Notes: generated by a model from the letters alone, not told the origin. DNA of 64,000 bases from Gracilariopsis chorda (GCA_003194525.1 NBIV01000087.1:1-64000), one strand, 5' to 3'. Positions 23,580 to 34,160 are shown, counted from the stretch's first letter. Program-made: numbers and translations.

Positions 23580-24136
23580 TTCAATTTTTCAAAAAAAACA
23601 ATTCTATTTTTCTAAACCAGTAAAAAATTTGCCAGAGTTCCAGAATAATTTCCAATATATCAAAAAGTTGCGTGTGAAAGAATGGTTGCAGTTTGTTGCT
23701 TTGCACCCACCGGGCCTAGTCGCATGCAGCAATTATAAAGAAATTGCTGCAAGGCTTATATTTACCAGATGCAGTCGTGCGCAGCACAGGAACTCTCGAC
23801 ACACTCCTGTCGGATTATGACGGACGGAGTGTGCCCAGCCGGTTTTCAAGCCGTTTGATGTTTAACCCGCGTCCGGTTGTAAGGATTGATCTGCCTTTAC
23901 TCACACACCGAAGTGTGCTTTCCGGCCCCAAGAGGTACGACACGGTGGCCGCCCCGAACACTGCACAGCAAGCTGGTATTAGGTCCGGGAAACCCTCAGA
24001 CTTCCCGATCGCCGTCAAACGACCAGTATACCACAGAAGAGCACCTGACCTTTCCCAGATCCGTGGTACTTAGTGGGTTACTCTTGTGGCGACCTGCACA
24101 AGAGCTCGGCCTTGCCTAGGTCCCAGGCCAGCAAAC
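23580..24136. other. No gene seen; low-copy spacer
   Basis: AT-rich for the first 180 bp, then more GC-rich. I see no coding signal on either strand and no clear terminal repeats. It may hold the 5' end of the Helitron or part of another repeat (23780-24130 has an LTR-like base composition), but nothing supports a firm call. Confidence 0.3.
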
Positions 24137-24632
24137 AGTGCAAAAAGTATCAAAAGGTCACAACACTGCGCTATTGGCCAAGCCTGAAATGGGAGGTGAA
24201 AAAAGTGGTTACGGTCAGCAAGCGAGATGCTTTTTGCACTGGCTCAGTGCACTATATATGCTCTTTGCATTGTGCTGAAATGGCGCAGTGCAAAAAGGCA
24301 GCCACGTGTCGTGCAAGCCAGGTACTGATGAGTGGCTGGCACTGCAGTCATTTACTGTAGTGCCAGCCACTGATACTGTAGTGCCAGCCACTGAGCAGCA
24401 GCGTCAGTCAACATGCAGCATCAGCCAATGAGCTCTGAACTTTGCTGCTGCTGCTGCTGCTGGTGATGCTGCTGCTGCTGGTGAATTTTTTGAATGGCAG
24501 GGAGGCGTTGCGCCAAAAGAGGTCTATGCATGTGCTGAAGAGGGCGTGCAAGCATGTTTATTGGCGCAACGCCTCCGTTCAATCAAGATGTAGGTGCTCA
24601 TACGCTTGTAAATCTATAGAATGTAGAGATCT
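24137..24632. repeat. Hairpin-rich repeat, right copy
   Basis: Right-hand, same-orientation copy of the repeat at 17530-17850, with extra sequence on its left. It contains an inverted pair CAGTGCAAAAAG (about 24137) / CTTTTTGCACTG (about 24231), a strong hairpin AGTGGCTGGCACT...AGTGCCAGCCACT (about 24330-24370), the shared GCCAATGAGCTCTGA block and a longer CTG-rich run. It ends in the foldback unit listed separately and the tail CTCATACGCTTGTAAATC. Confidence 0.7.
24490..24586. mobile_element. Short foldback unit, MITE-like
   Basis: A perfect 16-bp inverted repeat, GGAGGCGTTGCGCCAA (24501-24516) and TTGGCGCAACGCCTCC (24561-24576), extended on both sides by TTGAATGG / TTCAATCAA-like arms. 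Only about 45 bp lie inside, with no coding. The left copy of the repeat (about 17720-17808) holds a more decayed version. It may be a small non-autonomous transposon or the terminal hairpin of a larger element. Confidence 0.5.
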
Positions 24633-25342
24633 AAGAAAAAGAGTGTGAAACCAACCAGTGTGCATTGCTTTAACCCCGTTCCCGTAGGGTGACAAATTTG
24701 CGTCTCCCTTTTTTTTGGGGTGCAATCGGGTGCACAAGTCGCACTGCACCCTGTCTGGGAGATTTCGCCTCATCCAGAGGTCAACGTCACCCAGACAGCG
24801 GGGAGAGTTCACTTCAATTGCAACCCAGTGATCCCCGCCAGCACTATCTTTCCGCGATGCTTTTGATGCTCTCTTCCTAACTTAAGCCTTCTTCCTTCTC
24901 AGCGGCTTTCTTGTCCACGTTTTAATCTCCTGCAGATATTCCCTTGCGCGCTCGACATTTTTCTCCATCAATCAAAGCAAAAGATAACTGATGGTAAACA
25001 GCGTTAGTATCTCTCCGCACTACCTTCTCATTTGAAAAAGCTTATACAAAAGCACACTATTGGTACACAAACGCCGAGCATATCACGGCTTGTCATCATT
25101 TTTGTTCACAACCTCGTGTAAGTCGTAAACATAAGTGATGATAATGGACGCAAAACAGCTTTGCACATACTACAAACGCTTTTCCTGACCTTTACCTGTG
25201 ATGCACTCAATTGAGGAAAAGGTTTCCAACACACGAACAGTAAGCGTCGTACAATGCATTATACTTCCTGACTTTGCAGCTTTTGCAGCTCATCTGCAGG
25301 AATTTGCGCTCGTTCTAAAACTTCCTCCGTATCCCATTTTTC
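24633..25342. other. No gene seen
   Basis: Mostly AT-rich sequence. A 9-bp inverted pair CTGTCTGGG/CCCAGACAG lies at 24751-24759 and 24790-24798. The right-hand part lies downstream of the DDE-nuclease transposon and may include its 3' untranslated region and terminus, which I could not delimit. Confidence 0.3.
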
Positions 25343-25978
25343 CTAGACTTTCGTGCAAAGAGCTTGTCTGCAAAGACTACACCATTGCTTTTGCCGTGCT
25401 CCTCCTCTCTTTCGCAATTTCTTCCCGTTCTTCGTGATTTTGCAACTGTAAGAACACAGTAAGCAATATGTTTGCTTCCCGTTGACCTTCAAGTACATTT
25501 CTTTGTTTCCCAATCTTCGTTGTTTGTCATGCAGTCTGGTATACATCACAGGAATATTACGACTGTAGAGCGGTTCGACGATGAACGGGATATATCGAAC
25601 GCCAGATTGGGAAGCAAGTCTGCCATTGTTACTTGAACAGCTTAAGAATCTGCTTTCAGCTTCTCGAACTTCGACTTAACTTTTTGCCAACTTTCGTACG
25701 TAGTCTGGAAATGAAGCTCATTTTCAAACCATCTTTCTAATTTCTCTGTACCCTTTGGAACTGTTTGCATCATATTGGGGAGGAAGAACACCTTTATCTC
25801 TTGCCAAAGACAACCGATGCCCACCAGCTCCATTTTGAACTTGTGCACATAACAAACGGCCTATAATGCTGACAATTGGACTTTCACCAACGTTAGTGTA
25901 GCACATGGTTGTCATCGCTTGGCTAAACTCATCCACACCCCTTTCAAATGTTTCCAGTAGACACACGCTGTTGGTCAA
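25343..25978 (-). pseudogene. C-terminal fragments with zinc ribbon
   Basis: After the nuclease frame ends, the coding signal moves to other frames. One piece (from 25978) reads LLETFERGVDEFSQAMTT, which resembles the third-Asp region of piggyBac transposases. A second (from 25848) is basic and rich in Trp (MELVGIGCLWQEIK, then ERWFENELHF). A third (25549-25343, with open frame upstream to about 25630) has KQTYCLLCSYSCK and QWCSLCRQALC, a zinc ribbon like the Cys-rich C-terminus of piggyBac proteins. Frame changes between them may be damage or unrecognised introns. Possibly the nuclease sits inside the transposase, before its third Asp. Confidence 0.5.
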
Positions 25979-27030
25979 ATCATCTGCGTGGGAAACAGCG
26001 TGCTGTTTCGGTGAGCAAGGGAACGATAGGCCTGATTCAAACTATAGTACGAAGCAGAAGAATTCAGATCAGAGGCATGGGAGGTCTGTAGGAGACCATC
26101 GTACATGCTCGGAATTTTTGATGCGTCCTTTCCAATCCAAGGAAACACCCCAACTCGGAGAGCAGCTAGGAGATAACTTTTTATTGTTGTCAATGTGGGA
26201 TGGAAATGCACAATCGTGGCATAGATTACGCCTCCTACCCCCAACTTGCTTCCTTTGGCCTGCAAAAACATAACCTGATTAAGGCTCAACGATACTGCAT
26301 GATGCAAACACTGAGTTCGGTACTCCGTAGATGGAACAAGCTCGTGAAAGAGTTTTGTACTCGGCTCGTTTTGGCCAACGTTCATGAGATGAGAAACTGC
26401 AGAGTGGTCCTGCATTAGTCGTTTTGAAGCGTCAACGGTGTTCAACGAGGTCATTGTCTTGATCTCAACTGCACAAACATGCTGTTCTCCGTCATTTTCC
26501 GTAAAGCACAGGACGGCGTCTGGACTGTCTGAAACCATTCTATCTCTGCGAGAAGAAATAAGTCCTGTCGTTCGAATATACTCTACTTCACATTTTACCT
26601 CTTCGTGCGAGCCCTCCGACATCTCGAGCTCATTTCCATTGCTCACAGCATTAGATGCAAAGAAAGAAGGTAGTGCTTTTAGCACCCGAGACTCATTGAA
26701 ACTCCCCTCTCTCACTCCTGGGGTACTCACGAGAGGCTTCATTATCCATGACATCAGTGAAACGCGGTACAGAGCCTCCAGCAACTTTTACATCTTCGCT
26801 TCTTTCCGTTGTAATGGGCTGAGGGTGTGCGATACGGTGCTCTTAAGCTGAGTTGTACCAGCCTGTACCTCCAATTTGAGCAACATTAACTTCTCTATCA
26901 GTTGAGATCTGCGAAGCGCTTGCGATTGTCTGTGTCCCACGGAGCTGAGAAGTGATGAAATGTCATTCTTTGTCCGGTTTTGAAGTGTCTCAACGGAGGC
27001 AGACATAACTGTACTGATTGCCTGTTCTTG

Positions 27031-27125
27031 CTATTCCGAAGTGGGCGCTGTCTTCGTTTCTATATCCAGAGGGTGGCATAGTAAAATTAGTTTCGATACC
27101 AAGCAATCCTTAGTCTCTGTCTCAC
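27031..27125 (-). other. Intron 2 of the DDE-nuclease gene
   Basis: A 95-nt phase-0 intron with donor GTGAGACAG, branch candidate AAACTAATT and acceptor TTCGGAATAG. The frame after it reads QEQAISTVMSASVETLQ and stays open until the stop at 26790. Nearer acceptors exist but lead into other frames. Confidence 0.55.
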
Positions 27126-27290
27126 TGATGGGAAACGATACATGGCTATAGTCGACTCTTTTCCACACACCAAGAATGATAAAGCTTCTACGTTGTTCTC
27201 GTAGTCCTCACATAGAGCTCGAATGAAGGCTTGAGATGTTCTGGAAGTAAACTGGAATGCTCTCCCAAGAAACCAATCGGGGTCTTCAGA

Positions 27291-27373
27291 CTGTAACAAA
27301 GTTACTTCATCAACATTGGAGAGAACCTGTCCTACTTTCAACCTTGGGAAGCTGTCCGTGACATCATACTCAC
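27291..27373 (-). other. Intron 1 of the DDE-nuclease gene
   Basis: An 83-nt phase-0 intron on the minus strand with donor GTGAGTATG, acceptor TTGTTACAG and an AGTAAC branch-like site 14 nt before the acceptor. Without it the first exon stops at once in the next frame. With it the DDE frame runs straight into the YqaJ motif. Confidence 0.7.
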
Positions 27374-28537
27374 AATTTCTAGATTCTGTTGCTTTAGAAA
27401 CAGAGTCGTCAAAGACGAAATGAAAGATTTCTCTTTCGACTGCCCCTTGGTTGTTTCATAACTTGGCTTCGGAATCAAGGTAAACCTGTTGGCTGAAAAC
27501 AATCCGTCATTTTTGAGGTACAAAGCTGCAATACGACCACCCAAACTCTCGCGAAATACGATCGCTTCAACAATTCTTCCAGCTATGGTACCGGGCTTTC
27601 GACTTGCGCTATATATTGCCCGACAGCCTCGTTGGCTGACAACCCTACCTTTATGGTTCTTGCGTATGGGTCCATCCCCAAACACAAAGGGGTAGTCCAA
27701 GCTCCGTTTGTGTGTCCCAATTCCTGTGGCCCCTACTCCCTCGTTGATGTATTCCACCGTCGCTTTGGAGTTGTACCCTCTGTCAGACGCAAAAATAGCG
27801 TCCACCATAGGTCGCACAAACCCAGCAGTGGGAACGCCTTTTATAAGTCGAATCAATCGTTCCCATACGTCGATCACTGTCTGTCCCTGCTGTAAGTAGT
27901 GACTGGCAAGAAACACATGCGTAAGAGCAGAACACATCGCCTTATGCACAGGCCCAAGAGCCTTTTGTGGATTATTGACGTGAGACAAAGTGGTCATTTG
28001 CGCAACAGCCCTTGATCGTATCCTCTGATGATCATCGTCCAAACAGAAAATAGCAACACCAGGAATATACAAAAGTAAACGATTAACTGAAGCCAATTCG
28101 ACTTCCAGCTCAGTTATCAAAGCATTTGCACGCCGCAGATAATTAAACCAACCTGCATCTACGTTCTGAACCCTCTGCAGTCGGTCCGGTGTGCATGGTA
28201 GTGCTGACCAAATTTGAGAATAGCGAGTACTTGGGATTTTCATATGGACAAAGAACTGGTGATTCCTCTTCTTTTTGATCGTGTCCACTGTATATTTGTA
28301 CGATGCAGCCAATATGTGCAAGACTAACACGCCCTTGAACTCGAAAGTGTCGGTTTCTTTTCGGGTTCTGAGTCGCAGTATTCTGCTCAAATTAGAAACA
28401 ATTTTAAGAAGTACATGCTCGGGAAGAAAAAAATCAAATGCATCTAATCGTGATATCGTTGCGGCCGTGAAGGTCTTTGAACTTTTCTGCTTTGCTTCAT
28501 TTCCTACTTTCTCTAGAATTGAATTAGTTTCCGACAT

Positions 28538-29027
28538 AAATCTTCTTCAAAGTATCAAGTTGATTGTAGTAGAATACTACGTCCTTTAGCCAAATGGGGT
28601 TGTAGTCTACTAGGGTTAGTAGCGGCAGAGAGCCAACCACTGGGGTGACAATCTACTGGGTCTATTAGTGACGCGGGCACCAACTGGCAGCGAGTCGCAA
28701 TGGGCGGGCGCTATCTCAAGTCCTTACAGGTCGGGAGAATGGTAGCGATGGCTTGGAGGCCTTTTGGAGTCCTAATGGCTGCATATGGCGGCAAGAAGAC
28801 GGTGAAGGTGCTTGCCTTTACTCTTCAGAGATCTGCGGCACTCGGGCCAGCCTATATGGCTGGCGAGGCGCTCTGAACTCTGGACACTATCCTAACAACT
28901 TAAATTAAGTTAGCTACATAATAAATCCTATGTCCACAGTGCCTTGGCACTCGCACTGTCCCGTTGTATCTCCTGCATAGGCACCCAGCTTGGCCACGTG
29001 GAATATTTTGGACAGCAATGTTCTAAC
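28538..29027. other. Spacer upstream of the DDE-nuclease gene
   Basis: Contains a 6-bp inverted pair GTAGTA-GAA-TACTAC near 28567, tandem-like CTACTAG/TTAGTAG words at 28600-28670 and an AACTTAAATTAAGTT palindrome near 28897. These could be terminal parts of the transposon. Copy C's 5' LTR starts at the right edge. No gene seen. Confidence 0.35.
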
Positions 29028-29881
29028 TGTAGTGCAATGGCCCCTCAACGGGATTCAACCGAAGTGGTTTTTCATATCCAACGCATTGGTAAGCCGTATT
29101 GTCACGGAGGTATATGAGTCGGCATGGGCTGATAGCCCATTGGGGGGATTTCCCTAGGAAGGGTAGGCAATCCCGCACACGTCTGCGGCGAGCCGCCTGA
29201 CACAGTGGGTGCCATCTGAAGTGCCACAGGGCCCACGTGGAGTGCTGGTAACCGATGTGCCGGATAGTAGATACTTTAGATAATTACCGACTGTAGCATT
29301 GTCGGCGAGCCTGTATAAGTAGTGGCCGGCGCCGCTACCCCCACACAGTAGAACCCAACAAGGGACTTGGCTCTGAAGACTTTTCCGCTGGTTAGCGGCT
29401 ACGACTCCACTATAGGAGAGTGTCTCCACCGATTCCGGAGTATTCATCCCCCTTGCAAACCGAGGAGTGACTGCCCGTGGCCTACGGTATATTTATTATT
29501 TGTTGGTTATTCGTTCTACAGTTTCAGACCGCCCATACGGATCTTTATTCTCCGCCCTGTACGCCAAGTTTCGCCCGTGGTCTCGGGATTCTTCGCAACT
29601 GTCACTGGCCGGCACTCACACACGTAGCTTGCGCCGACCTTCCTCCTGTTTGTCCCTGGAGATCTGCCGTTTACACGGATTGTTCCCAACTTCTGGGTTT
29701 ACACCCCCGCCCTCCGTCGGTACTGCTGGACCGGATCATCCGGATTTACACCCGGTTCACGTTGATCCCATCGGAGAGCTCAGTCTCTGAGTTACCCTTC
29801 TTAAGGGAGCAAGGCTGAACACCTTGACGTGTCTTTCCGCCGTCGTGGCTGGTTCTCCCCGCTTTCGAGGATTGCAATACA
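29028..29881 (+). repeat. 5' LTR of copy C
   Basis: An 854-bp LTR starting TGTAGTGCAA and ending TTGCAATACA, followed after two bases by TGGTCTCCCGCCC. CTAAC before it may be half of a target duplication whose partner is lost. No matching 3' LTR is in the window. Confidence 0.8.
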
Positions 29882-30017
29882 AGTGGTCTCCCGCCCTAAA
29901 AGGTTTGGGACCTTTCTGTAAATTGACGGCGATCATTTGTCCGTACTTACGGAAGCTCCGACTTGGTTTATTTCGGTCTGTTTCGTTTCTAACTACCCCG
30001 CCAGTTCTCGCAGACGA

Positions 30018-31156
30018 TGCCTCGTCCCCCGAACGTTCGGTCTAGAACCAGATCTGTACCTAGTCCTTCGGGATTACCCCAGAGCCTCCCACTGCTTCTG
30101 CTGAACACTCTGGATGTCCCGGGAGACGATGAACCAGGTCCAGCTTCCCGACGTGCTTAGTCTGCCACCGTAGCCCCCCCCAGCTCAAGGACCGGATGTT
30201 CCCCCACCCGTGGTGGAAACAGCCCCGTCATTGGGGTCCAACGAGCTGTACACCCTCCGAGAGCTAGAAACACAGGTGAAGATCCTGCAATCTTCGCAGG
30301 TGAATCTCCTCCAGTAGTTAACGTCCTTACGTATAAGGTTTGAGAACGCCGACGTACGGGACGTTTCCAATGACGTCCGAGTCTTGCGACGTAATGTCAA
30401 CAAGATGGTGGAAACCCGAATGGTATCGGAAGTCCTCCACGAAGAGGCTGCAGAAAGGATCACTCGCTTAGCTGCCCGTCTGGAGACGGTGGAACAGACC
30501 ATCATTATGGATGCTGCCGCCCCGGCGTTGCCGGGAGAGAACGAGGGGACTCAGAAGTCGCAACGTGCGAAGGGCCGCCGATCGCGGAAGAAGGAGGAAG
30601 AGGTAATCTCGGATTCGTCTTCCTCCTCCGGTTCCGATATTAAAACCGTAGTTTCGTCCTCCGACTCTTTGGACAGTGAGGGAGCCCGTAATCATTCCCG
30701 CGTTGCGCGGTCAAAATACACGAAACACACCCAGGGGGCCGTGAGAGGCCGTGGAAAGGGACGGAAGCACCTTGGTCTCAAGGAGTTAAAACCAACTAAC
30801 TTACTGTATCGAAAGTTGTTTTCGTACCGGTACTATCGGTGGGAAGACTCAAGTATGAGTAAAACCCCAAGGGGCACTGGTCGTGTGAAGGACTGCATTA
30901 AGCGCCTTCAGCTGACCCTGCGCCACCAGGGATTCTCCAGGGAGGACCCCATTCTCGTACTGGATTTCTTTGCCCGCTTCGTTGCGGAAGCCGATATTCT
31001 CGGAATGAGCGAGGCTCAGACCTACGTTGCCTTGCTGTATTTTCTTACGGGAATGGCCGAGGATCAGTTCAACTCGGTTCGTGGATCCTCGAGAGCGTCT
31101 GAGGGAGGGGTAACCTGCTGGCCAGAAGCCGTGCAGTATCTCCTGAGATCCTATGC
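30018..31156 (+). pseudogene. gag: Gag region of copy C, left piece
   Basis: Fossil gag. It has an N-terminal variable part, a Ser/Asp-rich linker and the conserved capsid-like region (GRGKGRKHLGLKELKPTNLL; FSYRYYRWEDSS; SRASEGGVTCWPEAVQYLL) shared with copies B and D. It ends exactly at the TATGC target site used by copy D. Broken. Confidence 0.85.
31152..31156 (+). repeat. Target-site duplication of copy D, left
   Basis: TATGC directly before the 5' LTR of copy D. The identical five bases follow its 3' LTR at 41369-41373. Confidence 0.92.
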
Positions 31157-32046
31157 TGAAGTGAAACCGTCTTGAGGGAGGTTTCCATGGACTTGGTGTT
31201 TTTGCCGCTTTAGCGTGTTTATGATTATTACCGCCATTAGCGGGTGTCTCAGCCCTCAGCGGATCCGCACTGTGCACCAGGCGCACACCTGTGCATGCGC
31301 CGTGTGCCGCCCAAGGCGTGAGTGGACGATGTGTGACACGGATAGTCAAGAGGAGGTTGGCACCACAGTGTGGACATTTAGTTAACTTATATTTACTATT
31401 TACAATTCATCTACGCTACAGTAGGGAGATTACTACACTATATAATGGCTCGGCGACCCCGCCTTGACACTGAGTAAAATTCCCCAGCCAGGGTTCTTGG
31501 CTCTAAGTCTTTTCCGCTTTCGTGATTCTTCTACACTCCTCGGAGGTTAAGCCGCGTTACTAACGGTAGACCTATCTACCCTGCGTCACCAGGAGTATCA
31601 CCGCCTTGGGCGTTTGTCACTTAACTCACCACCGCCGTGTTCTCACCCCTGTATAGGGTTCCTTTGTACCTTTTTCCGTGGCCCCATTGGCCCACACCCC
31701 CGTCGCCCCAATCGGGCATCCCCCGTATTTCCCTTACCCCACTCTCGTGGTTTCTACCGCTTTGTGTGGTTGCTCGTCACCGTTGAAGCGTGTCTCTCGT
31801 GCCGGTATCCCATGACGTCTTCCCCCACTTACGTGGACTCGTACTCCTTGGAAGGGCTGTTTTCCCATTCTTGGTGATCCTAATCCTACTGTTTCAACTC
31901 TCCCCGCTTGGCGTGAGGGTGAGCCTCGGCTTTACAACCCGAATTCGTCCTGCTCATCCGGAGAGGCTCCGTTTGCTGTGTTACCCTCCAGAGGGAAAGA
32001 TCCGAACGTCTTCGTGTGTTGTCCCGCTTGCGGGTATTGCACTACA
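31157..32046 (+). repeat. 5' LTR of copy D
   Basis: 890 bp, ends TGAAGTG... and ...TTGCACTACA. A TATA-like TATATAAT lies at 31439-31446, a likely promoter for the element RNA. Many tiny hairpins are visible, for example GGTAGA-CCTA-TCTACC (31565-31580) and CCCT-CCAG-AGGG (31984-31995). Confidence 0.93.
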
Positions 32047-32159
32047 AAGTGGTCTCCCGACCTAGAATCGGAAACGGTTAGGTTTTGTATTACCTCTCCT
32101 TGGAGATTCACTGTCCAAACGTTTGGTTTCTTACCACTTCGTGGGAGGTTTTGGTCTAC

Positions 32160-34160
32160 ACATGTCTCAACGACCATCCTCCGCCGAACCCGCTGTCATG
32201 CGGAGTCTCTCCGTCAGTGACATGGAACCGGCAGAGATCTCGAAGGTCCCCGCTGGCCATTCTCGACGTGCCACTTTGAAAGGCAAGTCGAAGGGCCAAG
32301 ACTCGTCGAGAGCCCAGAAACCCCGCCTAAGGCGTTGAAGGACGCTCCCAACTCTGGTGTCGACCCAGCTTCTGCCGATGTAACTGCACCCCGGAGGGAA
32401 GAACCCGATACCGACGCCCCCCCATTGTCCAAGCGCAGCTTCATGAGGTGCGTGACGCACACAATACCCTCGTGGAGGAGTTTGAAGTCCTGCGTGCCAG
32501 GTTTGATATATCTTCTATGAAGAATTTGGCTGAGGACATTAGCCTTTTAAGGGCCGATGTAAATACTGTGTTGGAATGTTTTGGTGGTCCTGCCAACTAT
32601 GTTGAGAATGTGGAAACTCGATTTGATCGTGTCAGTGCCCGTTTGAGGACGTTGGAGCAATCTATCTTGATGGATGACGACGTCCCGGGTGAGGCCGCTG
32701 CTGTCTCGCAAAAAGCGAAGCGCTAGAAGAAAGAGTCTACCCGCCGCACTCGTAAGAAGCAGCCCAAGCACGATCCCGACTCGTCGGATTCCTCCCTGTC
32801 TTCACAGGATTCTCACCATTCTGATGGTTCGGTGTCGTCGGATTCTTCGTCGGAAACTGATCGTCGCCGACGACCGTCCCATTGTAAACGGTCTTCTCTC
32901 ACCCAAAGTGTGATTCGCCCCCGGAGGAAGGGGAGGAAACACTTAGGATTGAGGGAATTCAAATGTACTAGTCCCCTCTACAAGAGGTTGGTATCGTACC
33001 GATATTATCGGCTTGAGGACTCCTCATTGGATCGTACAACCCGTGGTACGGGTAAGGTGAAGGACTGCATAAAGCGTATGCAGCTTTCCTTTCGTAACCA
33101 GTCCTTGTCTGGAGAAGATCCCACATTGGTGTTAGACTTCCTCGGAAGGTTCGTTTCCGAAGCGGACATACTTGGTATGAACGAAGGGCAGGCGTTTATT
33201 GCCCTACCGTATTTTCTACGTGGCCTCGCCAAAGATCAATACAACTCCGTAAGAAGTTCTTCCCAAGCCTCCGAAGGAGGTGTAACGTGCTGGCCGGAAG
33301 CGGTTTAGTACCTCTTGCGATCCTACGCGACGAACAACGCTATTAAAGCGGCTATTCTCGCTTTACGTGATACCCGCCAGAAATCTGGAGAGACGGAAAC
33401 CGAATTCTCGGTACGCCTTAATAAGGCTTTCCACAGGTGTGGTAATGTTTACTCCTCTGGAGAGCGCTGCACCATGTACATCGATGAATTGGATCCGGCA
33501 ATCCGTACGCTGGTGGCCTGATATCGGGAGGATCGTCGTAACACCACCTACCTGGAGTTGATTCAACACGCGCAAGCGGAAGGTGATGCACTTCGAGCTC
33601 GTATCTTTTCATTGAAGTCTCGTTCCGCCAAAGCGTTGATGATGGAAACCAGTTCATCATCTTTATCGCTAGCAGCGAGTGGACGCCCTTCAAGGGACTA
33701 CGATAACGTGTACCTCGCTCAGGCCGGTGCTCAGTCTATTCCGACAACGGAACTGCTGTCCACGACGGATGCGTCCTACGACACAGCTCAGGAGCATGCC
33801 CTGCTGTATGTTGACGGACCCCGTGTTCACGGACCTCACATTCCCTATGCCAATGGTGCCCTCCGGCAGAGTCGTTCCGGATGGAAGGATACCCGCCCAG
33901 CGGTGAGACACACGGATGCTCGTTCCGGTCAGCCGCCCCCACGCTCTGGAGTCATATGCCACATATTTTACGAACACGGTCACATTTCACCGGACTGCAT
34001 CCTCACTTTGAGAGAAGTAACCCGAGTGATCAGTAACTATGAAGCCCTTAGCGGAGAAGCAGACCGTTCCGATTGCATCGTACTTACGAGCGAAGACGGA
34101 CTTCCCCCAGAATATCCCGGATACGAACCCGCGACACGCGTTGCTTTCCCCTGCTGAGCA
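32160..34160 (+). pseudogene. gag: Gag region of copy D
   Basis: Fossil gag with the family blocks in order: a coiled-coil-like N-part (about 32450-32690), an acidic/Ser linker, the capsid-like region (GRKHLGLREFKCTSPLYKRL; RGLAKDQYNSVRSSSQ; FHRCGNVYSSGERCTM) and a nucleocapsid knuckle-like motif near 33955-33997. It differs clearly from copies B and C, so these are separate sublineages. Broken in several places. Confidence 0.85.

Larger units (their letters stand above)
25343..28537 (-). mobile_element. piggyBac-like DNA transposon with YqaJ-type nuclease
   Basis: Reverse-strand transposon remnant whose main gene runs from 28537 leftward. The coding order is a piggyBac-like DDE transposase core, then a YqaJ-type exonuclease domain joined through an in-frame intron, then C-terminal fragments that include a possible third acidic motif (GVDEFSQ near 25940) and a CxxC...CxxC zinc ribbon (25480-25350). 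It carries one clear in-frame stop and later frame changes, so this copy is probably dead but not old. I could not find terminal inverted repeats or a TTAA duplication by eye. Confidence 0.7.
25975..28537 (-). pseudogene. piggyBac-like DDE transposase fused to YqaJ-type nuclease
   Basis: Exon 1 (28537-27374, from MSETNSILEK) has the piggyBac layout: an N-terminal helical part (FFLPEHVLLKIVSNLSRIL, then TRYSQIWSALP), a first acidic motif CLDDDHQRIRSRAV (about 28040), KALGPVHKAM, and a second Asp motif ASDRGYNSKATVEYI followed by GIGTHKRS (about 27790-27700), then SASRKPG...AIVFRESLGG. Exon 2 (27290-27126) continues in phase with SEDPDWFLGRAFQFTSRTSQ, the first YqaJ/lambda-exonuclease motif. 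Exon 3 (27030-25975) carries GSFNESRVLKAL, SPDAVLCF and AVEIKT, which supply the E, D and ExK metal ligands, and then YRTQCLHHAVSL. One TAA stop interrupts exon 3 at 26788-26790; the same frame resumes after it. DDE transposases cut and join DNA; YqaJ enzymes chew DNA ends. I infer a single fused protein from phase-0 splicing. The DDE family call is by motif only. Confidence 0.65.
29028..31156 (+). mobile_element. Ty3/Gypsy chromovirus, copy C (left piece)
   Basis: Left piece of a chromovirus that was split by copy D inside gag. It has the 5' LTR (29028-29881), primer-binding site (29884) and first part of gag (to 31156). The right piece resumes at 41369 with the matching gag sequence. It is broken, with about eight breaks over both pieces, and its 3' end (chromodomain and 3' LTR) is missing. 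It must be older than copy D, which sits in it. Confidence 0.9.

Noticed and set aside
23218-23820. Plus-strand Ala/Pro-rich 200-codon frame
   Set aside because: Reverse reading of the 21-bp repeat array; the minus-strand reading connects to the rest of the Helitron protein.
23780-24130. Possible solo LTR of another family
   Set aside because: Neither the TGTAGTGCAA/TTGCACTACA ends nor a target duplication could be found.
26438-26851. Plus-strand 137-codon frame
   Set aside because: Shadow of the YqaJ-type nuclease, whose ordered motifs are on the minus strand.
27031-27065. Nearer acceptors (GATATAG, GAAGACAG) for intron 2 of the DDE-nuclease gene
   Set aside because: They lead into frames other than the long open nuclease frame; only the GGAATAG acceptor keeps it open.
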